Counted from the stretch's first letter, positions 1 through 5,570 are shown. The stretch: DNA of 5,604 nt from an uncultured Myxococcales bacterium (GCA_937915965.1 CALGHC010000484.1:1-5604); one strand, 5' to 3'. Program-made: numbers and translations. Notes: generated by a model not told the origin, from the sequence alone.

Positions 1-200
1 TCGGTCACCAGGATCCGCGCATGGTCGTCGAGGCGCGGCGCGACGACGGCGGCACCTTGTCGAGTGCCCGGCGCGGGTCGGTCGTCTGGCGCAGGTCCGA
101 CGGGGCCGGCGAGATCGCGCTCAGGATTCGGGTCGATCAGACCTGCGAAGGCGTGCGGGAGCTCACTGCCCCAGGTTGGCTGCGCGAGGTGCGGCCATGA
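1..200 (+). CDS. C-terminal tail of an unidentified protein (5' end outside window)
   Basis: The third forward frame is open from the window edge to a TGA at 198-200 and gives about 65 residues, ending in the sequence APGWLREVRP. The tail is charged and polar, rich in Arg, Asp and Glu, with one Cys and no membrane segment. I do not recognise a family. The main support is its junction with the next gene: the stop overlaps the next start in the four bases ATGA (197-200), the usual arrangement for co-translated genes in GC-rich bacteria. The frame also has plausible codon use, with G or C at most third positions. The beginning of the gene and any catalytic or structural domain lie upstream, so no function can be given. 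The chance that this is only a fortuitous open frame is moderate, because just 65 codons are visible. Confidence 0.6.
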   Translation, partial: GHQDPRMVVEARRDDGGTLSSARRGSVVWRRSDGAGEIALRIRVDQTCEGVRELTAPGWLREVRP

Positions 201-757
201 CGCAGCGCGCACCGGTCCCCGCAGCGGCTTGGCTGGCAGCTCTGGCTCGTTGTGGCTTCCTGATCGTCTGGGTCGCAGCCACGGCTGCGCCAGCGACCGC
301 GATGGCCGCGCCGCCCGGGGCGCTCGGTCCGGAGTCCGCGGCTGGTTTCGAACGCTGGGTGGACGCCGTCGCCGCCGGGGCAGCCGGCCCAGGCGTCGTC
401 GTCGAAGGCGTGCGCATCGAACCGAGCGAGGCGTTCGCGACGATTCGCGCGGCCGCCGGGTCGCATACCGTGCACATTGGCCCCGGTCAGAGCGACGACG
501 ACACCTTCCACCTCGACGCGGGCCCGGCCGCCGCCGCGCTGCCGATGCAGCGGCTCCTGGCCAGCCTCGAGGCGGCCTTCCCCAGCTCGCCCTGGCGAGG
601 CGAGGCGCAGACCCGCAAGGTCGACCTCCTGGCGCGCGCTGCCCAGCCGCTGAACAGGGTGCAGGCCTGGTGGCTCTCGGCGCTGACGTGGCTGGCTCTG
701 TGCCTGATGGCGGTGGCGAGCGCGTGGACGGTGCTGGCGGATCCTGGTGACGGCTAG
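197..757 (+). CDS. Small secreted or membrane-anchored protein of unknown function
   Basis: This encodes 186 residues that I cannot assign to a family. Residues about 11-37 form a hydrophobic stretch ending in A-M-A, which could be a Sec signal peptide cleaved near residue 37 or an uncleaved anchor. A second hydrophobic segment at about 157-180 (starting AWWLSALTWL) is followed by only a few residues (ADPGDG). The middle, about 40-155, is soluble, rich in Ala and acidic residues, and includes a G-Q-S-D-D-D-T stretch near 97-103. The layout suggests a periplasmic domain held by a C-terminal membrane helix, or by two helices. I chose the ATG at 197 over an in-frame TTG at 176 because it forms the ATGA overlap with the upstream stop, which implies translational coupling. 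The two products may act together at the membrane, but this is inferred from position only. Confidence 0.72.
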   Translation: MTQRAPVPAAAWLAALARCGFLIVWVAATAAPATAMAAPPGALGPESAAGFERWVDAVAAGAAGPGVVVEGVRIEPSEAFATIRAAAGSHTVHIGPGQSDDDTFHLDAGPAAAALPMQRLLASLEAAFPSSPWRGEAQTRKVDLLARAAQPLNRVQAWWLSALTWLALCLMAVASAWTVLADPGDG

Positions 758-969
758 AGCGCCAATGGGTCCACCTGCTCGCTGGCGACGGCCGCCTGCC
801 TCAACCGCGGCGGCGTACTCCGCCCCGCATCGCCGGCAGCAACGCACTCACTGACCCTTGAATAAGGCACCACGGCGCGCGCTTCGGCGCAGGGTTCACA
901 GAATCGGCGGATGTGGCAGGCTGCGGCTCCTTGGTGCCCGAGGCGGCGCCCGCGGGAGGTCACCACGCC
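758..969. other. Intergenic region upstream of the esterase
   Basis: About 210 bases separate the small membrane protein from the esterase start. The region is GC-rich and has some imperfect GC inverted sequences (around 800-835), but no hairpin followed by a T-tract. I see no convincing -35/-10 pair either. A TTGAAT occurs near 857-862, but nothing resembling a -10 box follows at the right distance. Whether the esterase has its own promoter here cannot be decided by eye. Its only clear signal is the ribosome binding site at the right end. Confidence 0.4.
955..960 (+). promoter_or_regulatory. Strong ribosome binding site that fixes the esterase start
   Basis: GGAGGT lies nine bases before the ATG at 970 and matches the anti-Shine-Dalgarno consensus very well. 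It selects this ATG over an in-frame GTG at 913, which would add 19 residues without the hydrophobic or conserved features of the family. Confidence 0.8.
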
Positions 970-2037
970 ATGGCCAGGCTCGGCTTGATCTTCGCCAGCA
1001 TCTTAGCCGCCCTCCGCGTGATCTTGCGGCGCTTGGTCCGCGGCCCCCGGCGTCCGACCTGGGGGCTTTTCTTCGAGATCGCGGTGAACATCGCCTCGAC
1101 GGCGCTCGCGCGCGTGACGCCTGGCATCGCCGACAAGGACCCCAAGCGCCTGCCGGCCGCGGACCTCGACGAGATCCGACGGGCGACCTCGCCACCCGTC
1201 GCTGCACCCAGCCCGATGCTGTGCAGGGTGAACCGAACCGCTGTGCGCGTGGGTGAGCGAGCTGCGGTGTGGGTCGTGGCGAAGGGCGCGTCGCCCGACC
1301 GGGTGATTCTGTATCTGCACGGTGGCGGCTACTTCACCTGTTCCATCGATACGCACGGCGAGCTGATGGCGCGCCTGGCGCTGGCTTGCGACGCGCGAGT
1401 TCTGGGGCTCGAGTACCGCCTGGCTCCCGAACACCCGTTCCCGGCGGCGCTGGACGATGCGGTGGAGGCCTGGCGCTGGTTGCTGGCGCAAGTGGACGAC
1501 CCGCGGCACGCGTTCATCGGCGGTGACTCCGCGGGTGGTGGTCTGGCGCTGGCTACCATGCTGCGCGTGCGTGACGAGGGGGGCCAGTTGCCCGCGGGCG
1601 CCGTCCTCATGTCGCCTTGGGTGGACGTGGCCGGGCAGGACCCCTCGGTTGTCGCCAACGCGGACGTGGACTACCTCGGTCCCGGTGCCACCCTGCTGGG
1701 CCTGGTCGGTCGGCTTTATGCAGACGGCGAGTCCCTCGATGGGCCCTTGGTGTCGCCGCGCTATGCCGACCACACCGGCTTGCCGCCGCTCCTGGTTCAG
1801 TCGGGGGAGGCCGAGATCCTGCGCGATCAGATCGCCGACATGGTGCGGCGCGCCCGCGACGCTGGGGTGGACGTGCAACACGACGTGTGGCCGGACATGG
1901 TCCACGTCTTCCAGGCGTTTGCCGTCGTCAGCCCCGCTGGACGGCGGGCGATCTCCGACGCGGCGGCGTGGGTGAAGGCCCGTGCTTCAACGGGTCGCAG
2001 TGGCGCGCGGCGCGTAGGTGGTCTGAACGACACCTGA
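970..2037 (+). CDS. Alpha/beta-hydrolase esterase, hormone-sensitive-lipase family (GDSAG type)
   Basis: This 355-residue protein should hydrolyse carboxylic esters, probably short acyl chains or small acetylated compounds. HGGG at residues 117-120 is the oxyanion-hole motif of the HSL family. GDSAGG at 185-190 places the nucleophile at Ser187. D-M-V-H-V-F at 309-314 supplies His312. The acid position falls in S-G-E-A-E-I-L-R-D-Q (278-287), where Glu282 stands in the place usually held by Asp in D-P-L-R-D. E-Y-R-L-A-P-E-H-P-F near 155-164 is another family signature. The N-terminus (about 4-20) is hydrophobic and ends in an Arg-rich stretch (R-V-I-L-R-R-L-V-R) followed by G-P-R-R-P-T-W, so membrane attachment is possible. 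The last roughly 18 residues lie beyond the usual end of the fold and are encoded opposite the end of the neighbouring reductase gene. The natural substrate cannot be read from the sequence. Confidence 0.93.
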   Translation: MARLGLIFASILAALRVILRRLVRGPRRPTWGLFFEIAVNIASTALARVTPGIADKDPKRLPAADLDEIRRATSPPVAAPSPMLCRVNRTAVRVGERAAVWVVAKGASPDRVILYLHGGGYFTCSIDTHGELMARLALACDARVLGLEYRLAPEHPFPAALDDAVEAWRWLLAQVDDPRHAFIGGDSAGGGLALATMLRVRDEGGQLPAGAVLMSPWVDVAGQDPSVVANADVDYLGPGATLLGLVGRLYADGESLDGPLVSPRYADHTGLPPLLVQSGEAEILRDQIADMVRRARDAGVDVQHDVWPDMVHVFQAFAVVSPAGRRAISDAAAWVKARASTGRSGARRVGGLNDT

Positions 2038-2547
2038 GCCAAATGAGCGCGTCTCCACGTGGGTCAGGTGCACGTCGCCGGGCAGGGCGCCGAAGAGCGT
2101 GACGCCTGCGCCGATCAGGATCGGAATTCGGCTCACCGTGAGCGTGTCGACCAGGCCGGCGGCCAAGAACGCCTGCACGACCTGGCCGCCGTCTATCCAG
2201 GCCCGCTTCAGGCCCCGCTTCCCCAGCTCTGCCAGCAGCTCGCCGGCAGGCAACGCCGACACCTCGACCCCCTCGTCGCGCAACGTGGCTGGCAGATCCT
2301 CGGTGGTGAGCGTGCGGCTGCGCACGACAGTGGCCAGGCCCTTGTACGGCCACTCGATGCCGAAACCCGCGACCTGGTCGTAGGTCCGGCGGCCGATGAC
2401 CAGGGCGTCGACGCTGTGCCTGAATGCTTCCCAGCCGTAGTCTTCGCCGCCGGTGTCATGGTCAAGCCAGTCCAGGCGGTCATCGGAGCGGGCGATGAAG
2501 CCGTCCACGGTGGTGGCGATGTAGACGGCGGTCTCGGGTCGGTTCAT
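1987..2547 (-). CDS. Dihydrofolate reductase family / RibD C-terminal domain protein
   Basis: This 186-residue protein is a single-domain member of the superfamily that includes dihydrofolate reductase and the reductase half of RibD. The family uses NAD(P)H to reduce pterin- or flavin-precursor-like substrates. Visible marks are Y-I-A-T-T-V-D-G-F-I-A at 9-19, D-A-L-V-I-G-R-R-T-Y-D at 47-57 (cofactor-binding region), W-I-D-G-G-Q at 117-122, and the closing P-I-L-I-G-A-G-V-T-L-F at 142-152. Its length is normal for the stand-alone group often annotated 'dihydrofolate reductase family protein', most of which have no proven substrate. The ATG at 2545-2547 has a modest GAGAG-like sequence just upstream. 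There are no riboflavin or folate genes in the window. Its 3' end overlaps the convergent esterase by 51 bases. It follows the large lipoprotein gene on the same strand after 126 bases, with a probable terminator between, so a shared transcript is uncertain. Confidence 0.92.
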   Translation of the reverse strand: MNRPETAVYIATTVDGFIARSDDRLDWLDHDTGGEDYGWEAFRHSVDALVIGRRTYDQVAGFGIEWPYKGLATVVRSRTLTTEDLPATLRDEGVEVSALPAGELLAELGKRGLKRAWIDGGQVVQAFLAAGLVDTLTVSRIPILIGAGVTLFGALPGDVHLTHVETRSFGSGVVQTTYAPRATATR

Positions 2548-2608
2548 CGTTGACTCTCATCGGGTGTTCGGTTCGTGGTGTCACGGTAGACCGACGGCGC
2601 TTGGCGTG

Positions 2609-2631
2609 TCGCATCGACGCGAGGGATGCGA
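2609..2631. repeat. Short inverted repeat between lipoprotein and reductase genes
   Basis: TCGCATC at 2609-2615 is the complement of GATGCGA at 2625-2631, a 7-bp stem around a 9-base loop. Reading on the minus strand, it lies just past the T-tract of the likely terminator and upstream of the reductase start. It could be an operator or leader structure for that gene, or chance. No T-tract follows it in the direction of transcription. Confidence 0.35.
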
Positions 2632-2648
2632 AAAAACAGGCTAGCCTG
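2631..2648 (-). terminator. Possible weak terminator of the large lipoprotein gene
   Basis: On the minus strand, the perfect 12-base palindrome CAGGCTAGCCTG (2637-2648) is followed directly by six T residues (A-tract on the plus strand at 2631-2636). It sits 26 bases after the stop codon of the lipoprotein gene. The stem is only four base pairs if a four-base loop is allowed, so termination would be weak. Its position and T-run favour this role. The palindrome could instead be a protein-binding site. Confidence 0.5.
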
Positions 2649-2673
2649 ATTATTTGCTACCTCTTGCTGATTC

Positions 2674-4260
2674 CTAGTTGATCAGATGAAACCCATCGGG
2701 CTTGTACGCCAGCAGGCCCGCGAGCGTGTCGTCGCGCTGCCAGACCATGTGCGCCTTCTGCCAAAGGCCGCGTGCCTGGCCGTCCGTGAGAATCCAAGCG
2801 CTGCTGCTGTAGGCCAGGCCGTCCGCGCTGACGTCCTGGATGCTCAAGAGCGGCGCCGCCATCGTCCTGACTTGCTCACCGTAGTACCCGCTGACGGCGA
2901 ACTGCGAGAAAGCCTTCTCGTCGATTTGCACGTACGTCGCCGCTTCGGGGTCGTCGCAGGGCGCCCACAGGGTCGTCGTCGTCATCATGCCGCGCAGGGT
3001 ATTCGGGCTGCGGCCGACCAGGACGCTGTTGGACCAGAAGCACGAGCCGTCGCGGGTCGCGTGGAATTCCAGGCCGCTCGCCTTCTGTGGCAGCTCGATC
3101 TTGCCGCCGCCGAGACCCGGGCCATCGGGTGCGGTGATCTTGGCGGACCACTTCTCTGCCGGATAGTAGTGAAGGTGCACGTGCGTCGCGCCAAACTCGC
3201 GCAGATCGAAGGCGTAGGGACCGGCGCCGCCGAAGCTGCCCAGGCGAAAATCGCCGGTCGCCAGGTCGATGTAGTAGGTCTGGCCGGTGGCCAGCGAGGC
3301 TGTCGTCACCAGCGCCTTGCCCGACGGATGGCGCACGAGACCGAGGCGCGCCAACTCGTAGGCGAGGTCGGCGGGCGCCTTGCCGACCATCTGCGCGCTG
3401 CCGGCGGAGAAGGACCACAGCTGGCCGTTGATGACCGCCGCGTCGTCGACCACGGAGGCGATCGAGCTGGCGCCGCTGCCCCACTGTAGCGGGATCGTGG
3501 CGATGTCGGTGGCGGTCGCATTGCCGGCGTGCAGCTTGCGGACGATGAGTTGTGGGCCGAGCTCGATGGCGTAGGCCACAAAGGGGTCAGCGTCGAGGCC
3601 ACCCTTGACCAGCCGCGCTTGCGCGCCGAAATCGGGCCTGGGGCTGACCTGGGCATCCCAGCCGAGGTGGACGATCGTGCCGCCGCTCTCGACCAGTATG
3701 CCGTCCGCGTCGCCGATCCCGACCGCGCCGGTGCCATCGGCCGGTTTGATCTTGATCTGGGTCGCGAAGGGCACGGTCTCGTTCGGGACCGCGCCGTCCT
3801 TCGCACAGTGCAAGACCCCCATGATGTTGGTCGTCGGCACCGGCATGACCAGCAGCTCGTCGCCGCTGACCGTCCAGCTTCCGACCTCGCCGCCGAGGCT
3901 CAGCGGGTCGAAGGGGACGATCTGTAGCGCCGCTTCGCAATAGCGGTTCGTCTCACCGGTCGCGATGTTGCCGACGTAGTTGAGCAGCAGGCCGGGTTGC
4001 TGTGCGTCTTCGACCCGAAACAAGAAGAGGTTGGGATCGCTTGGGTGGAAGTACAGCGCCCTCACCAGGGCAGATGTCTTCCCTGCCGTCGCCGTGTCCT
4101 TGGCGCGCGTCGGGATCGGCACGACGAGCTTGCTCTGATCGCCGGCGACGAGCCCGATGGGCTCCGCGGCGGGTTCCTCGCCCCCACAGGCCGCGAGCCA
4201 AGGCAGAGCGAGCATCAAGCAGCAGGCAACGAGGCGGGGTGGGCAGTTCGTTTGGACCAT
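2674..4260 (-). CDS. Large lipoprotein of unknown function, probable beta-propeller-like body
   Basis: This encodes 528 residues. The N-terminus has a hydrophobic stretch (10-22) and the lipobox L-A-A-C with lipidated Cys25, followed by G-G-E-E. The product should therefore be exported and anchored by lipid. The rest is built from short strands alternating with Gly/Asp turns. Segments such as A-L-Y-F-H-P-S-D-P-N-L-F-L-F (69-82), D-E-L-L-V-M-P (134-140), A-A-V-I-N-G-Q-L-W-S-F (274-284) and L-G-L-V-R-H-P-S-G-K-A-L-V (306-318) look like propeller blades of the WD40/TolB kind. That is a judgement of pattern, not a family match. Cys108, 152, 407 and 435 could form two disulfides. H-V-H-L-H at 360-364 is a possible metal site. 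I chose the ATG at 4260, with GGAG seven bases upstream, over an in-frame TTG at 4275. It is transcribed away from the second lipoprotein and is likely controlled from the shared region between them. Confidence 0.85.
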   Translation of the reverse strand: MVQTNCPPRLVACCLMLALPWLAACGGEEPAAEPIGLVAGDQSKLVVPIPTRAKDTATAGKTSALVRALYFHPSDPNLFLFRVEDAQQPGLLLNYVGNIATGETNRYCEAALQIVPFDPLSLGGEVGSWTVSGDELLVMPVPTTNIMGVLHCAKDGAVPNETVPFATQIKIKPADGTGAVGIGDADGILVESGGTIVHLGWDAQVSPRPDFGAQARLVKGGLDADPFVAYAIELGPQLIVRKLHAGNATATDIATIPLQWGSGASSIASVVDDAAVINGQLWSFSAGSAQMVGKAPADLAYELARLGLVRHPSGKALVTTASLATGQTYYIDLATGDFRLGSFGGAGPYAFDLREFGATHVHLHYYPAEKWSAKITAPDGPGLGGGKIELPQKASGLEFHATRDGSCFWSNSVLVGRSPNTLRGMMTTTTLWAPCDDPEAATYVQIDEKAFSQFAVSGYYGEQVRTMAAPLLSIQDVSADGLAYSSSAWILTDGQARGLWQKAHMVWQRDDTLAGLLAYKPDGFHLIN

Positions 4261-4267
4261 CGTCAGT

Positions 4268-4271
4268 CTCC
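4268..4271 (-). promoter_or_regulatory. Ribosome binding site deciding the start of the large lipoprotein
   Basis: GGAG on the minus strand lies seven bases before the ATG at 4258-4260. An alternative in-frame TTG at 4273-4275 has no comparable site. It would also add five residues (M-W-R-L-T) ahead of an already well-formed signal peptide. Confidence 0.65.
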
Positions 4272-4287
4272 ACAACCGGGTGATGGT

Positions 4288-4298
4288 GATAGGCTATC
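4288..4298. repeat. Short palindrome GATAGGCTATC near the minus-strand lipoprotein start
   Basis: GATAG and CTATC flank a single central G, giving an 11-base palindrome 27 bases upstream of the ATG at 4260. It is AT-richer than its surroundings. It could overlap a -10 region or serve as an operator for the minus-strand lipoprotein gene. It is short enough to be chance. Confidence 0.35.
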
Positions 4299-4364
4299 CC
4301 GGCCGCGGTGGCCACGCCAGGGCCAGCGGGCGGTTGACGGGTGCTCGGATGACGGGCAACGCTG

Positions 4365-4415
4365 CGCTCCCGTTGCGAATCGGCTGCCGCTACGAATCGG
4401 CTGCTCCTACGAATC
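4365..4415. repeat. Three 17-bp tandem repeats upstream of the second lipoprotein
   Basis: The units are CGCTCCCGTTGCGAATC (4365-4381), GGCTGCCGCTACGAATC (4382-4398) and GGCTGCTCCTACGAATC (4399-4415). Units two and three match at 15 of 17 positions, and units one and two at 13 of 17. All three end in CGAATC. A further partial match to the unit boundary, CAGTACTCGGCG, follows. The array ends about 20 bases before the ATG at 4437 and abuts its ribosome binding site region, so it lies in the promoter or 5' leader. It may be a set of regulator-binding sites or slippage-derived duplications. A 6-bp inverted repeat, GCAACG (4356-4361) with CGTTGC (4371-4376), overlaps the first unit. Confidence 0.8.
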
Positions 4416-4425
4416 AGTACTCGGC

Positions 4426-4430
4426 GAGGT
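4426..4430 (+). promoter_or_regulatory. Ribosome binding site of the second lipoprotein
   Basis: GAGGT lies six bases before the ATG at 4437 and supports that start. The start in turn gives a standard lipoprotein signal peptide. Confidence 0.65.
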
Positions 4431-4436
4431 CAAGCC

Positions 4437-5489
4437 ATGCTCCAAGCTACACGTAGATTCAGTCTGATCGCGGTGCCGCTCTTGCTGATCTCCTGCGGAA
4501 CGGACGGAGCGGACCCGGTCACTGGGACCGCCGGCGGCGGTGACGCGACGTCGGACGCCGGCGCGGTCGGTCCGCAGGCGGACACCGGCGCCGCCGATGG
4601 GGAGCTTGCCGACGTGGGGGCAGGCGACGCGGGCGCCGTTGCTGACGTCGGTTCCGGCGACGACGCTGGCGAAGTCGCAGCCGAAGTCGCCGAAGATGCC
4701 GCGATCGCGGATGACGCAACGGCGAGTGGGGACACCGGCACGCCGAGCGACGTCGCGGCGGGCGGCATCATCGCCATCTACCTCAAGGGTGACTACGCGA
4801 CCGAGACCTTCACCGATGGCCTGCAAGGGCAGACCGCGAGCGATTTCGAGATCGCGCTTTCGCGCTACGTGTTGCTCAAGTCCGCCGATGACGCCTCGCC
4901 ACAGCCCTGCTTCGATCACGGCGCGGCGGCCGTCGTCGCCAAGATGGCCGGCGACAACCTGATGGGAAGCTGCGCCAACACCGCCATCGAGTCGGGCCTC
5001 TACACCCACGGGCGCGTCAAGGTCGACTGGTCGCGCTACACGGTCAGCGGGCAGCTTCACTACGCTGGCCAGGTGCTGCCGGGCAAGTTCACCTTCCTGC
5101 GCGCCTGGTCGGACACCAGCATCGACGGCGCGGCGTTCAAAGCAGGGGATGGCACGCTGCGCTTCCAGGACATCACCGGCGCCGTCGACACGGTTGTGCC
5201 GTACACCTACCCGCCGATGCCGCCACAAGCAGGCATGACGACCGAGACGGTTGGCGGCGAGTTCTCGATGACCTTCGCCTACAAGAAGGCGCTTCCCGTC
5301 CAAAGCGGCGTGGCTGCGGACCACTGGGCGCGATTCCATTGGCATCTGTACGAGGGATTCCGCTGGAAGGACGCCGCCCAGGCCGGATTCGGCGCCGGCG
5401 TGTGGGACGTCGTGCCGTCGCCGGGCGTGTCCGAGGAGGTCTTGGTGCCCGGAATGACCGACTACCATGTGACGAGCTCAGTGGACTGA
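4437..5489 (+). CDS. Lipoprotein with long acidic linker and unknown C-terminal domain
   Basis: This encodes 350 residues. M-L-Q-A-T-R-R-F is followed by a hydrophobic core and the lipobox L-I-S-C, with lipidated Cys20. Residues 21-110 form a low-complexity spacer of Asp, Ala, Gly, Val, Thr and Glu. It has about 20 acidic residues, no Lys or Arg, no aromatic residue and no Cys, and probably holds the following domain away from the membrane. Residues about 111-350 look like a compact, strand-rich domain with Cys158 and Cys179 as a possible disulfide. It includes S-G-L-Y-T-H-G-R-V-K-V-D-W (186-198), F-L-R-A-W-S-D-T (220-227) and a Trp/His-rich stretch W-A-R-F-H-W-H-L-Y-E (297-306). I do not recognise this domain. 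The G-L-Y segment faintly recalls DUF4382-type lipoproteins, but this is weak. It is divergent from the large lipoprotein, and a terminator starts at its stop codon. Confidence 0.87.
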   Translation: MLQATRRFSLIAVPLLLISCGTDGADPVTGTAGGGDATSDAGAVGPQADTGAADGELADVGAGDAGAVADVGSGDDAGEVAAEVAEDAAIADDATASGDTGTPSDVAAGGIIAIYLKGDYATETFTDGLQGQTASDFEIALSRYVLLKSADDASPQPCFDHGAAAVVAKMAGDNLMGSCANTAIESGLYTHGRVKVDWSRYTVSGQLHYAGQVLPGKFTFLRAWSDTSIDGAAFKAGDGTLRFQDITGAVDTVVPYTYPPMPPQAGMTTETVGGEFSMTFAYKKALPVQSGVAADHWARFHWHLYEGFRWKDAAQAGFGAGVWDVVPSPGVSEEVLVPGMTDYHVTSSVD

Positions 5490-5521
5490 CCGCGCGGCGC
5501 GGTCGCTGCTTCTTTTGTTTT
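5488..5521 (+). terminator. Intrinsic terminator beginning inside the stop codon of the second lipoprotein
   Basis: GACCGCG (5488-5494) pairs with the complementary arm ending at 5504, giving a GC-rich stem of about seven base pairs with a three-base loop. The T-rich run at 5510-5521 (TTCTTTTGTTTT) follows after five bases. The left arm starts with the last two bases of the TGA stop (5487-5489), so gene and terminator are packed without a gap. Confidence 0.8.
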
Positions 5522-5543
5522 GGGGGTCGGGGCTCGACCCCCA
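5521..5543. repeat. 9-bp perfect inverted repeat, first of the right-edge hairpin cluster
   Basis: TGGGGGTCG (5521-5529) is the exact complement of CGACCCCCA (5535-5543) around the loop GGGCT. It follows the T-tract of the terminator and is not itself followed by a T-run on either strand. Confidence 0.75.
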
Positions 5544-5570
5544 GCCCCAAGAAGCGTGGTTCTTGGGGCT
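5543..5570. repeat. 11-bp perfect inverted repeat, second of the right-edge hairpin cluster
   Basis: AGCCCCAAGAA (5543-5553) is the exact complement of TTCTTGGGGCT (5560-5570) around the loop GCGTGG. It shares base 5543 with the preceding hairpin. The sequence GGGGCT also occurs at 5529-5534, so the arm AGCCCC (5543-5548) could pair with either copy, which makes alternative folds possible. Confidence 0.8.

Larger units (their letters stand above)
4261..4436. promoter_or_regulatory. Divergent intergenic region expected to hold both lipoprotein promoters
   Basis: These 176 bases separate two outward-facing lipoprotein start codons and must carry the promoter of at least one of them unless transcription enters from elsewhere. 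I could not find a convincing sigma-70 promoter by eye. TTGACG at 4334-4339 resembles a plus-strand -35 box, but no good -10 box follows at 16-18 bases. The region holds a short palindrome at 4288-4298 and three tandem 17-bp repeats at 4365-4415. Confidence 0.55.

Noticed and set aside
176..196. TTG start for the small membrane protein
   Set aside because: The ATG at 197 overlaps the upstream stop as ATGA, and the seven extra residues add nothing recognisable.
137..847. Long antisense open frame opposite the small membrane protein
   Set aside because: It is Arg/Gly/His-rich without domain features and is explained by GC-rich shadow coding.
913..969. GTG start giving a 19-residue longer esterase
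   Set aside because: It lacks a good ribosome binding site, while the ATG at 970 has GGAGGT at ideal spacing and begins a typical family N-terminus.
1003..1905. 300-codon antisense open frame opposite the esterase
   Set aside because: The esterase has unmistakable family motifs in its own frame; the antisense product has unnatural His/Gln/Arg-rich composition.
2686..3489. Long forward open frame opposite the large lipoprotein
   Set aside because: Composition is dominated by Arg, Ala, Val and Gly without recognisable structure; it is a shadow frame.
4273..4275. TTG start for the large lipoprotein
   Set aside because: The ATG at 4260 has the GGAG site at proper spacing and gives a normal-length lipoprotein signal peptide.
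4334..4362. Sigma-70 promoter starting with TTGACG
   Set aside because: No -10-like hexamer occurs 16-18 bases downstream; the positions read GC-rich sequence instead.
4365..4415. CRISPR array
   Set aside because: The 17-bp units are contiguous with no spacers, only three in number, and too short for CRISPR repeats.
4407..5468. 353-codon antisense open frame opposite the second lipoprotein
   Set aside because: Its product has no signal, domain or ribosome binding site, whereas the sense strand has a lipobox, ribosome binding site and terminator.
5519..5570. G-quadruplex from the G-runs at the right edge
   Set aside because: Only three runs of four or more G lie on this strand, one of them distant, and all are better explained by perfect hairpin pairing.
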